A stretch of DNA of 64,000 nt from Facklamia hominis CCUG 36813 (GCF_000301035.1 NZ_JH932292.1:520782-584781); one strand, 5' to 3'; shown: positions 47,736-56,929, counted from the first letter of the stretch. Translations and numbers: made by a program. Notes: generated from the sequence alone by a model not told the origin.

Positions 47736-49937
47736 CTAATTGGCAATCCGTTTAACTTCATAGACATCTGGAATATTGCGCAGCTTAAGAATTAAATCCT
47801 CTAATTGCTTGGTATTCGAAATCATTACCTTTAAGTCAATCGTTGCTTGACTATTGTCCGAAATCTTACCATTGACACTCTTTAAATTCTTAATCGTATG
47901 GTTAATCACATGCAGAACATCATTGATCAATCCCGTACGATCAAATCCAATGACTTGAATCGCTGTCGTATATTCCTCTTGTAACTGATCATATTCTTCC
48001 CACTCAACATCGATGGTCCGATCCGCTAATTCAACCTCATGCTGCAAGTTAGGACAATCTATTCGGTGAACTGAAATACCTCTCCCACGCGTGATATACC
48101 CAACTATAGGGTCTCCGGGAACAGGATTGCAGCAACGACTCAGGCGAATCATCAGATTATCGATACCTTTAACAACAACCCCCGACTCGTGGACGGTTCG
48201 GTCTGGTTGATCTTTACTCGGTGTTGTTTTATTAATCGTATTACCACTAGCTTCATCATCTTTTTCCTCTTGGTGAATCCCTAAATAATTCAAAATCGTG
48301 TGCATGGACAATTCACCCAAGCCAATGGCTGCATATAAGTCTTCCAAACTGTTAAAATTAAAGCGCTCTAACAGATCTTTTTCCTTATTACGCTTTAACT
48401 CCTGTCGTAGACTAGTATTTTGATCTTTTAATTCTTTTTCTAAGATTTGCTGACCCATTTCAGCATTTCGTTCACGCTCCTTCAACTTAAAGAAACGTTT
48501 AATTCGATTACGGGCCTTAGATGTTTTAACAAACTTCAACCAATCACGACTCGGTCCGTTAGAATTGGGATTCGTTAAAATCTCCACAATATCGCCATTT
48601 TTTAACTGGTAATTTAAGGGAACAATAATCCCATTCACCTTAGCACCAATCGTTTTATTACCAATCTCGGTATGAATATGAAAAGCAAAATCAACTGGTC
48701 CAGAACCAGCAGGTAATTCAGACACATCCCCACGAGGAGTAAAAATATAAACTTGATCTTTAAAAACATCCTCTTTGATAAATTCCATGAATTGGCTAGC
48801 ATTATCAGCATCATCCTGGTATTCCCCTAGATCACGGAACCACTTCAATTGTTTTTGAATATTATCAACGGGTTCTTCATCTGCTCGTTTACCTTCTTTG
48901 TAGGCCCAGTGAGCCGCTACCCCATATTCAGCAACTTGATGCATATAATGAGTTCGAATTTGAACTTCAACGGGTTTCCCTTGAGGGCCTATGACTGTCG
49001 TATGAATCGATTGATACATATTAGCCTTAGGCATGGCAATATAGTCTTTAAAACGCCCGGGCATCGGCTTCCACTTAGTATGAATAACCCCAAGTACCCC
49101 ATAACAATCTTTAATTGAATCCACAATTACTCGAACTGCTAATAAATCATAGATATCGTCAAATTCTTTGTTTTGATCAACCATCTTTCGATAAATCGAA
49201 TAGATATGCTTAGGCCGACCGTAGATATCTGCCGTCATCTCTAATTCCTGAATGGCAACCTGGATATCAGCAATTACTTCTTTGATATAGGATTCTCTCT
49301 CATCCCGTTTAGCATCCATTTTATGGACAATGTCGTAATAAGCATCTGGATTAATATAACGTAACGCCGTATCTTCTAGCTCCCATTTTATCGCTGACAT
49401 ACCAATTCTTTCAGCTAAGGGTGCATAAACCTCAAGAGCTTCCTCTGATTTTTCAATTTGCTTACTCGGTTTCTGATACTTTAAGGTTCGCATATTATGC
49501 AAGCGGTCAGCTAGCTTAACCATGACCACCCGAATATCCTTAGCCATGGCCAAAATCATCTTACGGTGATTTTCAGCTAATTGTTCTTCCTTACTTTGAA
49601 ACTTGATTTTCCCTAACTTAGTTACCCCATCCACTAAAAAAGCGACTGTTTCAGAAAAATTTTCCTTGATATCATCTAAGGTATAATCTGTATCTTCTAC
49701 AACATCATGTAAGAATCCCGTAGCTACCGTATCTGGATCCAACTTAATACGCGCTAAAATACCAGCAACTTGAATAGGATGTATAATATAAGGCTCTCCC
49801 GACAAGCGACTTTGGTGGGCATGGGCTGCTGTTGCAAAATCCAATGCCTTCTTGACAAAAGCAACCGAGCGTTCATTCATATACTCTGAACAAATCTCAA
49901 TGATTGATTCTGCGGTAAATATTTCATTGCGTGCCAT
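47736..49937 (-). CDS. rel: Bifunctional (p)ppGpp synthetase/hydrolase Rel
   Basis: A 733-residue RSH enzyme of the stringent response. The HD hydrolase domain (about 25-190) has His53 and the pair His77-Asp78 in FLHDVVEDTDYT. The synthetase domain (about 230-370) has GRPKHIYSIYRKM and ADRLHNMRT-linked regions. TGS (about 395-460) and a C-terminal ACT domain (about 660-733) follow. Both catalytic sites look intact. Promoter TTGTTA-N18-TATAAT (49968-49997); ATG follows AGGGGGTGGAACA. Confidence 0.97.
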   Translation of the reverse strand: MARNEIFTAESIIEICSEYMNERSVAFVKKALDFATAAHAHQSRLSGEPYIIHPIQVAGILARIKLDPDTVATGFLHDVVEDTDYTLDDIKENFSETVAFLVDGVTKLGKIKFQSKEEQLAENHRKMILAMAKDIRVVMVKLADRLHNMRTLKYQKPSKQIEKSEEALEVYAPLAERIGMSAIKWELEDTALRYINPDAYYDIVHKMDAKRDERESYIKEVIADIQVAIQELEMTADIYGRPKHIYSIYRKMVDQNKEFDDIYDLLAVRVIVDSIKDCYGVLGVIHTKWKPMPGRFKDYIAMPKANMYQSIHTTVIGPQGKPVEVQIRTHYMHQVAEYGVAAHWAYKEGKRADEEPVDNIQKQLKWFRDLGEYQDDADNASQFMEFIKEDVFKDQVYIFTPRGDVSELPAGSGPVDFAFHIHTEIGNKTIGAKVNGIIVPLNYQLKNGDIVEILTNPNSNGPSRDWLKFVKTSKARNRIKRFFKLKERERNAEMGQQILEKELKDQNTSLRQELKRNKEKDLLERFNFNSLEDLYAAIGLGELSMHTILNYLGIHQEEKDDEASGNTINKTTPSKDQPDRTVHESGVVVKGIDNLMIRLSRCCNPVPGDPIVGYITRGRGISVHRIDCPNLQHEVELADRTIDVEWEEYDQLQEEYTTAIQVIGFDRTGLINDVLHVINHTIKNLKSVNGKISDNSQATIDLKVMISNTKQLEDLILKLRNIPDVYEVKRIAN

Positions 49938-49967
49938 TGTTCCACCCCCTAGTATAATTTATCTTAC

Positions 49968-49997
49968 ATTATACGCCAAGCAAGCCTTATTTAACAA
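49968..49997 (-). promoter_or_regulatory. rel-dtd promoter
   Basis: Minus-strand -35 TTGTTA (49992-49997), 18-bp spacer, perfect -10 TATAAT (49968-49973). Confidence 0.7.
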
Positions 49998-50095
49998 GCT
50001 CTAAAGCCATCTTTCCAAACTTGATCCACAAAATCCATTAAAAAGCGTATTTTTTTAACACATTCAAGTTAGTTGGATATTCTTCTCATTATAGA

Positions 50096-50216
50096 ATAAA
50101 AATAAAAGCCACAACCGGGTTGGTCCACCAGGAACTTTTTAAAGTCTTCTGGCTTCTGCTAGCAACTTCTACTTAAAGTATAGCTAACCATCCTATGACC
50201 ACGGTTGTGGGATTAT
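50096..50216 (-). ncRNA. Structured repeat element, copy A (candidate small RNA or 3'-UTR element)
   Basis: Read on the minus strand: outer stem CCACAACCG/CGGTTGTGG (50202-50210 with 50109-50117), an inner stem TGGTC/GACCA, a hairpin with loop ATACTTTA, and a hairpin CCAG-AAG-ACTT/AAGT-TC-CTGG, followed by CTTTTATTTTT. A second copy at 56.8 kb on the other strand keeps the fold, the AATCCCACA start, the ATACTTTA loop and the T-rich end, while the stems differ in sequence. It lies downstream of deoC and may also end that transcript. Confidence 0.55.
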
Positions 50217-50246
50217 TTGTATTTTAACGCCTATTTTTTGATTTAA

Positions 50247-50900
50247 TTATTCTTGTTCTGCTTGAACGATAGCAACCCCTTTAGACGCACCTAAACGACT
50301 TGCGCCCGCTTCAATTAGTGCTTGAGCTTCCTCGAACGTGTGAATTCCACCGGAAGCCTTCACTCCCATATCTGGCCCCACCGTCTGACGCATCAATGCC
50401 ACATCATCCACTGTCGCTCCACCCGTCGAAAATCCGGTTGATGTCTTTACAAAGTCAGCCCCAGCTTGCTGAGCAGCCTGACAGGAATTGACTATTTCAT
50501 CATGTTCTAACAAGCAAGTTTCAATAATAACTTTAACCAATGCGGGTTTAGCTGCATCAACAACCGCTTCGATATCTGCTTGAACTTGATCCCATAAGCC
50601 ATCCTTAACAAGACCGACATTAATTACCATATCCACCTCATCAGCCCCACTTTTAACAGCTTCCTTAGCTTCAAAGGCTTTTACGGAGCTGGTATTAGCC
50701 CCTAAAGGAAAACCAATGACTGTACATACTTTAACAGGCGTATCGTGTAATAACTCATTTGCATAAGCAACCCAATATGGATTCACACAGACAGACATAA
50801 ATTGATATTTCTTAGCTTCTTGACACAAACGTTCAATCTCAGAGCGAGTGGCTTGTGCTTTTAAAAGCGTGTGATCGATATATTGATTCATTGACATCAT
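50247..50900 (-). CDS. deoC: Deoxyribose-phosphate aldolase
   Basis: A 217-residue class I aldolase that splits deoxyribose 5-phosphate to glyceraldehyde 3-phosphate and acetaldehyde. N-terminus [12 protein letters not shown]; Schiff-base Lys in DFVKTSTGF; second catalytic Lys in [13 protein letters not shown] 50900 follows AAAGGAAGTTTT; an upstream in-frame ATG would overlap rsmE. It closes the DUF3013-prmA-rsmE-deoC run. Other deo genes are absent here. Confidence 0.96.
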   Translation of the reverse strand: MMSMNQYIDHTLLKAQATRSEIERLCQEAKKYQFMSVCVNPYWVAYANELLHDTPVKVCTVIGFPLGANTSSVKAFEAKEAVKSGADEVDMVINVGLVKDGLWDQVQADIEAVVDAAKPALVKVIIETCLLEHDEIVNSCQAAQQAGADFVKTSTGFSTGGATVDDVALMRQTVGPDMGVKASGGIHTFEEAQALIEAGASRLGASKGVAIVQAEQE

Positions 50901-50922
50901 AAAACTTCCTTTCCTTGATAAA

Positions 50923-51672
50923 TTATTCAAATTGATAAGAAATAGCGGCCAGAGCGTATATAGGAGCCGTTTCAGCCCTTAAGATTCGACGTCCTAGCGA
51001 ACAAGTTATAAATCCTTTAGCGCGTAATTGATCCACTTCTTCCTGAGTCAACCCTCCCTCTGAACCAAAGACAATGGCCATCTTTTGTCCTTTTTGGCCC
51101 AAAGACAAAGCCTGTCGAAGACTATATGATGTAGTCTGCTTGGCTTCTTCTTCATAAGCAACCAACTTAAGGTCATAATCATCCACACTTTGTAACCACT
51201 GGTCCAATGTTTTTAAAGAAGAGACTCGAGGAACAACCAATCGCTTAGACTGCTGGCTGGCTGCTTGAGCAATCTTCTGTAGCCGATCAATCTTTTGAAT
51301 AGACTTTCCATCTTTCCATCGAACAACATCACGGCTTAAAGACACGGGCTGAAAACTAGCCATACCACACTCTGTCCCCTTTTGAACAATGGTATCCAAC
51401 TTATCATTTTTTGACAATCCACAAGCAATGGTCACTTGAATAGGGAGCTCCGTATCGACTTCTATCCTCTGAATTACTTCTAACTGAGCCAACCCTGCCC
51501 TTTCACCTACTAGCCTTGCTAAATAACGTTGACCTTGATGAACAACATATATTTCTTGGCCTGTTCTTGCTCGCAGAACTGTCAACAAATGATGACTGTC
51601 TCCTTGGCTTAAAGAAACTAAAGTAGGAGGTATCGAAGCAGACGCTTCTAATTCTAGAAAATACTGTTGCAC
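50923..51672 (-). CDS. rsmE: 16S rRNA m3U1498 methyltransferase
   Basis: A 249-residue SPOUT methyltransferase acting on 16S rRNA in the 30S subunit. Family segments: [17 protein letters not shown] (PUA-like N-terminus), [20 protein letters not shown] and the knot [13 protein letters not shown]...[15 protein letters not shown] start at 51672 is preferred because AAAGGAGG lies 6 nt upstream and yields the usual VQQYFLE opening. It begins 1 nt after the prmA stop. Confidence 0.94.
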   Translation of the reverse strand: MQQYFLELEASASIPPTLVSLSQGDSHHLLTVLRARTGQEIYVVHQGQRYLARLVGERAGLAQLEVIQRIEVDTELPIQVTIACGLSKNDKLDTIVQKGTECGMASFQPVSLSRDVVRWKDGKSIQKIDRLQKIAQAASQQSKRLVVPRVSSLKTLDQWLQSVDDYDLKLVAYEEEAKQTTSYSLRQALSLGQKGQKMAIVFGSEGGLTQEEVDQLRAKGFITCSLGRRILRAETAPIYALAAISYQFE

Positions 51673-51673
51673 C

Positions 51674-52609
51674 TTAGTCCTCCTTTTTTTGGACAACTAA
51701 GTTTGCCCAACCTTCAGCGCTCGTCTTTTGACAAACTTTCCAACCTGATTCCTCTAAATAATCAATCAGATCCTTGGCTTTTTCTTCCAGAATTCCTCCA
51801 AGAATCAAGTAACCATTCTCGGTTAATAGAGGGCCAGCCTGAGGGATTAATTCTTTTAAAATATGTGGTAAAATATTTGCCACAATGATCTCAGCAGTTT
51901 GTTCAACACCTGATAATAGGTCGTTCACTTGAAATTCGACAGCTATATTTTGACCCGTTTTCGCTTGATGAATCGCTAAATTATCAGTAGCCGCTTGAAT
52001 TGCCTGTGGATCCAGGTCGTAACCCCAAACTTGCTTAGCTCCCAAAGACCAGGCAATTAAAGAAAGAATGCCCGAACCAGTTCCCACATCAATCACTCTT
52101 TCTCCACCCTGCATGAAAAGCTCTAAAGCCTGCCCACTTAGTCGTGTTGTCGTATGGTTTCCCGTACCAAATGACAAGCCTGGATTTAGAAAGATGATCC
52201 TTTCATCAGGATAATTAGATTGATAATCTTGCCAAGCCGGAACAATCTTTATAAAGCGAGAAATTGTCTGCAGCTCATAATGAGACATCCAATTAGCTTG
52301 CCAATTTTCCTCCTTAATAACTTGACTTTGAATTTGAACAGGCACTTGAAGCATTGCTTGAAGTTGTGATTGGATATAATCTGGTGTAATCGTTGGTTCA
52401 AAAAAAGCCTTAACCTGAAGCGGCTCCTTTGATTCTTCAGAGCCTTGAGACCGAATCTCACCATACAAGTCTTCTGTTTCTAAATAGTAGTCTGCCCCTT
52501 CAATCTGAGTCCCTTGAGCACCCATCTCAAACAAATAATAAGTCAAGCTGTCCAACAGACTCTTATACTTTCGATCCATCGATATAGTCATCATCTGCCA
52601 TTGGGTCAT
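51674..52609 (-). CDS. prmA: Ribosomal protein L11 methyltransferase
   Basis: A 311-residue SAM-dependent enzyme that trimethylates L11. The L11-binding N-terminal domain (about 1-100) is followed by a Rossmann methyltransferase with FLNPGLSFGTGNHTTTRLS, VIDVGTGSGILSL and IIVANILPHIL. The prmA-rsmE pairing is conserved in Firmicutes. It starts 17 nt after the DUF3013-like gene. Confidence 0.96.
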   Translation of the reverse strand: MTQWQMMTISMDRKYKSLLDSLTYYLFEMGAQGTQIEGADYYLETEDLYGEIRSQGSEESKEPLQVKAFFEPTITPDYIQSQLQAMLQVPVQIQSQVIKEENWQANWMSHYELQTISRFIKIVPAWQDYQSNYPDERIIFLNPGLSFGTGNHTTTRLSGQALELFMQGGERVIDVGTGSGILSLIAWSLGAKQVWGYDLDPQAIQAATDNLAIHQAKTGQNIAVEFQVNDLLSGVEQTAEIIVANILPHILKELIPQAGPLLTENGYLILGGILEEKAKDLIDYLEESGWKVCQKTSAEGWANLVVQKKED

Positions 52610-52626
52610 TGCTTTCCTCCTTTCAT

Positions 52627-53109
52627 CTAAAACAAAAATAAGCGTCGATTATCGTAACGCCCCGTCTCTTGATACAAGGCTATCTTATCACGATATGCTT
52701 TCCAGTCCCAAGCAAAATCAAAATCAAAGTTGCGCCCCCCCTGATACCAATCTTTCCAAGCTAAGCTTAAAGATTTAGACTGATCTTTAACTGTCTTAAG
52801 AAAAGCTTTCAACTCTCCATGTTCTATGCCTTTATCGGGATCAATCTCTAACGCTACCCAGTACAAGTTTTGACTAACCGGTTGGTATTTTGAATAGATA
52901 GCTACCTTTAAACAATAGGGCAAGGGATCCTGACAACTATCCGCCTGACTCGCATCCTCAAAGTTTAGCTGCAATGGATTGTCCAATTCAAAATATAGGA
53001 ATAGTTCTAAACAGTTTTGACCCTCAAGATAATTTAAAGACCAATCATTTGAAAAAAACAATTGGTCTAGCTGCTGATGACAAGCTTCAAAAAGACTTAG
53101 TCTTACCAT
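52627..53109 (-). CDS. Conserved hypothetical protein (DUF3013-like)
   Basis: A 160-residue acidic, Trp/Tyr-rich soluble protein with no signal peptide or membrane helix. Size, composition and position directly upstream of prmA match the DUF3013 proteins found next to prmA in streptococci and enterococci; this assignment is by memory of the family, not a search. Function is unknown. It heads the operon with a promoter TTGCTA-N17-CATAAT (53136-53164). Confidence 0.65.
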   Translation of the reverse strand: MVRLSLFEACHQQLDQLFFSNDWSLNYLEGQNCLELFLYFELDNPLQLNFEDASQADSCQDPLPYCLKVAIYSKYQPVSQNLYWVALEIDPDKGIEHGELKAFLKTVKDQSKSLSLAWKDWYQGGRNFDFDFAWDWKAYRDKIALYQETGRYDNRRLFLF

Positions 53110-53135
53110 CTCACCACGCCTTTCTCCTGAATCTT

Positions 53136-53164
53136 ATTATGACGATTTCAAACTACTTTAGCAA
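53136..53164 (-). promoter_or_regulatory. Promoter of the DUF3013-prmA-rsmE-deoC operon
   Basis: Minus-strand -35 TTGCTA (53159-53164), 17-bp spacer, -10 CATAAT (53136-53141). Confidence 0.6.
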
Positions 53165-53245
53165 GATTGACCTTTAAAATTCTAGAAATAGACTAGTATT
53201 TTTCATAGGATCATGTCATAATATTAAGTAGGTTCAAATTAATCT

Positions 53246-53274
53246 TTGATATTAACCACTAAAAGCGATAGAAT
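53246..53274 (+). promoter_or_regulatory. gpsB promoter
   Basis: -35 TTGATA (53246-53251), 17-bp spacer, -10 TAGAAT (53269-53274), about 45 nt ahead of the gpsB ATG. Confidence 0.65.
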
Positions 53275-53324
53275 AGATAAGCTAGAATATTTTCAAAGAC
53301 CAATTAGTAAACGAGGTGACCTTC

Positions 53325-53654
53325 ATGGCAGAGAAAAATTTAACCGCAAAAGATATCTTACAAAAAGAATTTTCTCGTTCAATGCGTGGCTACAATGCAG
53401 CAGAAGTCGATGAATATCTCGATAGTATTATTCGTGATTATGACTCCTATCAAAAAGATGTTGTCTTTTTGAAGAACGAAAATGAACGTTTGATCGCTAA
53501 AGTTGATGAGTTAACCAAACAGCTCTCACTTGCAAAGAAAAATGCGCCAAGCAACCCAGGTTCTGGCGTCACTAATTTTGATATTCTTAAACGTCTTTCC
53601 AACTTGGAAAAACATGTTTTCGGAGCTCGAATCTCAGACGACTCCAACCCTTAA
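53325..53654 (+). CDS. gpsB: Cell division protein GpsB
   Basis: A 109-residue DivIVA-related coiled-coil protein. The N-terminal membrane-binding DivIVA-like part has LTAKDILQKEFSRSMRGYN and EVDEYLDSIIRDY; a coiled coil (about 35-70) and a short C-terminal helix (NFDILKRLSNLEKHVFG) follow. GpsB coordinates septal and lateral wall synthesis by binding penicillin-binding proteins. ATG 53325 follows GAGGTGACCTTC. The order gpsB-rnpB-methyltransferase equals B. subtilis ypsB-rnpB-ypsC. Confidence 0.96.
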   Translation: MAEKNLTAKDILQKEFSRSMRGYNAAEVDEYLDSIIRDYDSYQKDVVFLKNENERLIAKVDELTKQLSLAKKNAPSNPGSGVTNFDILKRLSNLEKHVFGARISDDSNP

Positions 53655-53674
53655 TAAGTCAATCAATATTACAT

Positions 53675-54064
53675 AGTAAAGGTTAGGTAATCGCGGTCAA
53701 CTTCTGTTGACTGAGGAAAGTCCATGCTCGCACAATGCTGAAATGCTTGTAGTGATCGTGCTTAGCGAAACAATAAGCTAAGGTAACTTCACCGTTAACG
53801 GCGGGAAAAACTTCTAAGGCTACAGCTATGAAGGAGTATCCCATAACGTGCCACAGAGACGATTTTTTGCAGAAATGCAAAAACTGGAACGCTGGTAAAC
53901 CCCTCGAGCGAGCAACCCAAATTTGGTAGGGGCACTTCTTGAAAGGAACGACCTTTGCGTCGGGTAACGGACAAGAAGGCATGTAAATGCAGATAGATGA
54001 TTACCCCATCATCGATGGTACCTATCAATCGATGATGACAGAACATGGCTTATCGATCTTTACT
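53675..54064 (+). ncRNA. rnpB: RNase P RNA, type B
   Basis: About 390 nt catalytic RNA that trims tRNA 5' leaders. P1 is AGTAAAG (53675-53681) paired with CTTTACT (54058-54064). Universal elements are present: GAGGAAAGTCCATGCTCGCAC, GAAACAATAAGC-type P4 region, the conserved CACAGAGACGAT, and GGTAAACCCC followed by CGAGCGAGCAACCCAA. The GAGTATCCCAT region fits the Bacillus-type fold. Ends are set by the P1 pairing. Confidence 0.96.
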
Positions 54065-54107
54065 ATTTATAGGTATTAGCCTAGCTAAGAGATTGCTTTT
54101 TAGACTG

Positions 54108-54143
54108 ACACTGACTTAGCGTCTGCTAGGTGAGTGTTTTTTT
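54108..54143 (+). terminator. rnpB terminator
   Basis: ACACTGACTTAGC and GCTAGGTGAGTGT pair over 12 of 13 positions around a 4-nt loop, then a run of seven T. It lies just before the ribosome site of the methyltransferase gene. Confidence 0.8.
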
Positions 54144-54172
54144 ATTTAATAACAAAAAAAGAAAGGAATCCC

Positions 54173-55297
54173 ATGCAAACATACTCACTCATTGCCACTG
54201 CTGCAAGTGGCATCGAATCTCTCGTAAACCGTGAATTAAAAGAACTTGGCTACAAAACTCAAACTGAAAACGGCCGTGTCCGTTTTGAAGGCACCGCCAT
54301 TGATATCGCTCGTACTAACCTTTGGTTGAGAACGGCAGATCGAATCAAAATTATTGTTGGTGAATTCAAGGCAACAACTTTTGAATCCCTTTTTGACCAA
54401 ACCTATGACCTTCCTTGGGAAGACATCCTACCCTTAGATGCTAATTTCCCCGTATCTGGCAAATCCCAAAAATCAAAACTCCACTCCGTTCCTAACTGCC
54501 AGCGGATTGTAAAAAAAGCGATTGCCAAAAAAATAATGACATACTACAGCCGCACTCAACCCCTAGCCGAAACCGGCAGTCATTATCCCATCGAAGTTAG
54601 TCTGGTTAAAGACCATGTTATCATTAGTTTGGATACTTCCGGATCGAGCCTTTTCAAACGAGGTTACCGCAGTGAAAAAGGGGGGGCTCCCCTCAAAGAA
54701 AATATGGCTGCAGCTCTAGTCCTATTAACCACTTGGCATGCAGACCGACCACTTTATGATCCAACATGCGGATCAGGCACCATCTTAATCGAAGCAGCCA
54801 TGATGGGGCGGAAGATTGCACCAGGCTTACAACGATCATTTGCAGCTGAAGATTGGACGTATTTTCATCCAGAGGTTTGGACTATCGAACGTCAAAAAGC
54901 CCGTCAACAAATCAAAGCCGACCTTCAAATGGATATTTTAGGCTGTGATATTGACGGACGAATGATTGAAATTGCTAAAGCTAACGCAAGTAAAGCAGGT
55001 GTCGCTGATACCATCGAATTTAAACAAATGCAGTTATCAGACTTCGTTCCCAAAAAAGATTACGGCATTTTAATTGCTAACCCACCTTATGGTGATCGCT
55101 TGCTGGATAAAGACCAAGTCCATCATCTTTACCAACAAATGGGTGAAATTTATCAAAAAATGCCAACCTGGTCCAAATACATTCTAACCAGCGATGAAGC
55201 CTTTGAGGACTATTATGGAAAGAAGGCCACCAAAAAACGCAAGCTCTATAATGGGGCTCTAAAAGTCGATTACTATCAATATTGGTCACAGGGCTAA
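54173..55297 (+). CDS. THUMP-domain class I rRNA methyltransferase (YpsC/RlmL-N2 type)
   Basis: A 374-residue RNA methyltransferase, UPF0020 family. Ferredoxin-like and THUMP domains (about 1-160) precede a Rossmann domain with LYDPTCGSGTILIEAA, GCDIDGRMIEIAK and the catalytic ILIANPPYGDRL, the NPPY motif typical of N2-guanine modification. The probable target is 23S rRNA. ATG 54173 follows AAAGAAAGGAATCCC. Its stop overlaps the convergent RNase H-like gene by 4 nt. Confidence 0.92.
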   Translation: MQTYSLIATAASGIESLVNRELKELGYKTQTENGRVRFEGTAIDIARTNLWLRTADRIKIIVGEFKATTFESLFDQTYDLPWEDILPLDANFPVSGKSQKSKLHSVPNCQRIVKKAIAKKIMTYYSRTQPLAETGSHYPIEVSLVKDHVIISLDTSGSSLFKRGYRSEKGGAPLKENMAAALVLLTTWHADRPLYDPTCGSGTILIEAAMMGRKIAPGLQRSFAAEDWTYFHPEVWTIERQKARQQIKADLQMDILGCDIDGRMIEIAKANASKAGVADTIEFKQMQLSDFVPKKDYGILIANPPYGDRLLDKDQVHHLYQQMGEIYQKMPTWSKYILTSDEAFEDYYGKKATKKRKLYNGALKVDYYQYWSQG

Positions 55298-55713
55298 GAT
55301 AACACTTCAACAAGCCCTTGACGATGAAGGGCTTGTTTTGCAAGCCCATCCGCCTGCCTATTCTTCTTTTCAGGAAGCCAAGTGACAAAAATAAGATCAA
55401 ACTGATCCGCCAGCTGTAGTATTTCTGATAAATAAGCCTGATAATTATTCGATTTGACATAGCCTTTATCAAATGAATCAGCCACAATCTTAGAATCTGT
55501 TTTAATGGCTAGAACTTGATTCAATGATGATTTGACAAGTAATAGATCTCTTAAGACCTGTCTTAAGCAGACGAACTCCGCTTGATGATTATCCATTAAT
55601 TTTGAACAATAGTACTTATTGTACTGACGGCTTTGACCATCGATAATAACATATGCTAGACCTGCTTCCCCTGTTTTAGGATCAAATGCAGCATCCATAT
55701 AGATCGTTAACAT
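55294..55713 (-). CDS. RNase H-like protein (reverse-transcriptase-like family)
   Basis: A 139-residue RNase H-fold protein. The acidic active-site set is visible: Asp6 (YMDAAFD), Glu in QAEFVCL, Asp in KTDSKIV and Asp in RQADGLAKQAL. It resembles the short RNase HI-like proteins of Firmicutes (YpeP/YpdQ type) rather than canonical RnhA, and activity on RNA-DNA hybrids is plausible but unproven. Convergent with the rRNA methyltransferase gene. Confidence 0.82.
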   Translation of the reverse strand: MLTIYMDAAFDPKTGEAGLAYVIIDGQSRQYNKYYCSKLMDNHQAEFVCLRQVLRDLLLVKSSLNQVLAIKTDSKIVADSFDKGYVKSNNYQAYLSEILQLADQFDLIFVTWLPEKKNRQADGLAKQALHRQGLVEVLS

Positions 55714-55747
55714 TTTTTCACCTCATTTTGACCAAGGAGTGATTCCC

Positions 55748-56728
55748 ATGACGGATATTATTAATTTACCAAACAATGCACAAAACTACTACCGCAAGGG
55801 ATGCCTTGCCCTTCAAAACAATGATTTTGCCTTGGCCAAAAAATACCTTGAGGAATCCTATCAAATAGAAAATAGCTGGCCTTGCTTTCACGAATTGATC
55901 CAACTCTATCTAATGACGCAAAATAAGCAAGCACTCAAAAAGTTATGGCAGCAAGTACTCAAGGACAAAGATTGGCGATCTTTGGAAAAAAACTACTTGA
56001 TCGCTTATGCTTATTCTGTCAGATCCCTTAAATCTCAATCTGAAATTTTAGTCCAACTCTATCAAATTCGTGATCAACTTCAATCTTTGGACCATGATCA
56101 ACAAGTCCTAGATTCTTTAATTCAACAAGAACAACAGAAACTGGAATTAATTGATACGCTTAAAAATCATCGATCTTCAGAGGACCTTAACCAATGGGTT
56201 CAACAATTGTGTCAAAGTCCATTAAAAAAAGTGATGAGTACCGTCACAGACCTCTATGACCTTATCGATACGTTTGAGATTGACGCAGTTTTTACTTCAA
56301 TGTTGCAAAACGATCAATTATCTAATTTTATAAAAAGCGATATCTTACATTTTTATTTAAGACAGGATCGAAAAGATAGCTTAAAATTACTTTGGTTCAA
56401 TCAAGCCAAAACGGTCGATCTCAAAGAATTGACCCCTTGTAAACAAGATCCACTATTTTTAGATTTAAGCAATCGGTTGAACACCTACTGCCAAGATAAC
56501 AATCCCAACCTCTATGATGATTTATATAATAATCTAACCTTGATTCTGCTTAGCTTTTACCCCTTTCTTCAACAAGCTATCCCTGACGAGCCTCTTTGGT
56601 TCGAGCATTTTTTAGCGATGAATGGCGTCGAAGAATCACCGAATTCGCCACTCTCCTTAGAAGTGCAAACTTATTTAGAATTAGCTAATCGCGAGATTCA
56701 AAATCTTCTATTGAGCCTTTCTTTTTAA
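55748..56728 (+). CDS. TPR-like hypothetical protein
   Basis: A 326-residue cytoplasmic protein, all-helical in appearance. The N-terminus has at least one TPR-like unit (NYYRKGCLALQNNDFALAKK, then YLEESYQIE), then long Gln/Leu-rich helices. No catalytic motif is seen. Such proteins occur near gpsB/rnpB loci in Lactobacillales, but I cannot name a family. ATG 55748 with AAGGAG upstream is chosen over GTG 55739. A structured element lies 40 nt downstream. Confidence 0.7.
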   Translation: MTDIINLPNNAQNYYRKGCLALQNNDFALAKKYLEESYQIENSWPCFHELIQLYLMTQNKQALKKLWQQVLKDKDWRSLEKNYLIAYAYSVRSLKSQSEILVQLYQIRDQLQSLDHDQQVLDSLIQQEQQKLELIDTLKNHRSSEDLNQWVQQLCQSPLKKVMSTVTDLYDLIDTFEIDAVFTSMLQNDQLSNFIKSDILHFYLRQDRKDSLKLLWFNQAKTVDLKELTPCKQDPLFLDLSNRLNTYCQDNNPNLYDDLYNNLTLILLSFYPFLQQAIPDEPLWFEHFLAMNGVEESPNSPLSLEVQTYLELANREIQNLLLSLSF

Positions 56729-56756
56729 GTATCGCCCGTTCACTTTAGCCTTAATA

Positions 56757-56915
56757 CAAAAAATAAACTAATCCCACAGCTGTGATAAAAGGACTGTTGA
56801 TCTTATCATGCTTAGATACTTTAGCATCGAGGCTTTGATGAGTTAACCGAGACCAGAAAACTTCAATCGAAGTTCCTGGCAGTCCACCAGCCTAGTGGGA
56901 TTAGTTTTTATTTTT
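56757..56915 (+). ncRNA. Structured repeat element, copy B (candidate small RNA or 3'-UTR element)
   Basis: Outer stem ACTAATCCCAC/GTGGGATTAGT (56767-56777 with 56895-56905), an inner stem GGACTG/CAGTCC, a hairpin ATGCT-TAGATACTTT-AGCAT and a hairpin CCAG-AA-AACTTC/GAAGTT-C-CTGG, ending in TTTTTATTTTT. It shares fold, loop and ends with copy A near 50.1 kb but has different stem sequences. It lies downstream of the TPR-like gene. Confidence 0.55.
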
Positions 56916-56929
56916 AATACTGATGAAAT

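Noticed and set aside
53683..54046. Two overlapping minus-strand reading frames of 83 and 99 codons
   Set aside because: They lie wholly inside the RNase P RNA gene on the antisense strand and have no ribosome site.
55077..55487. 136-codon minus-strand frame across the methyltransferase and RNase H-like genes
   Set aside because: Overlaps two genes with clear motifs and has no family features.
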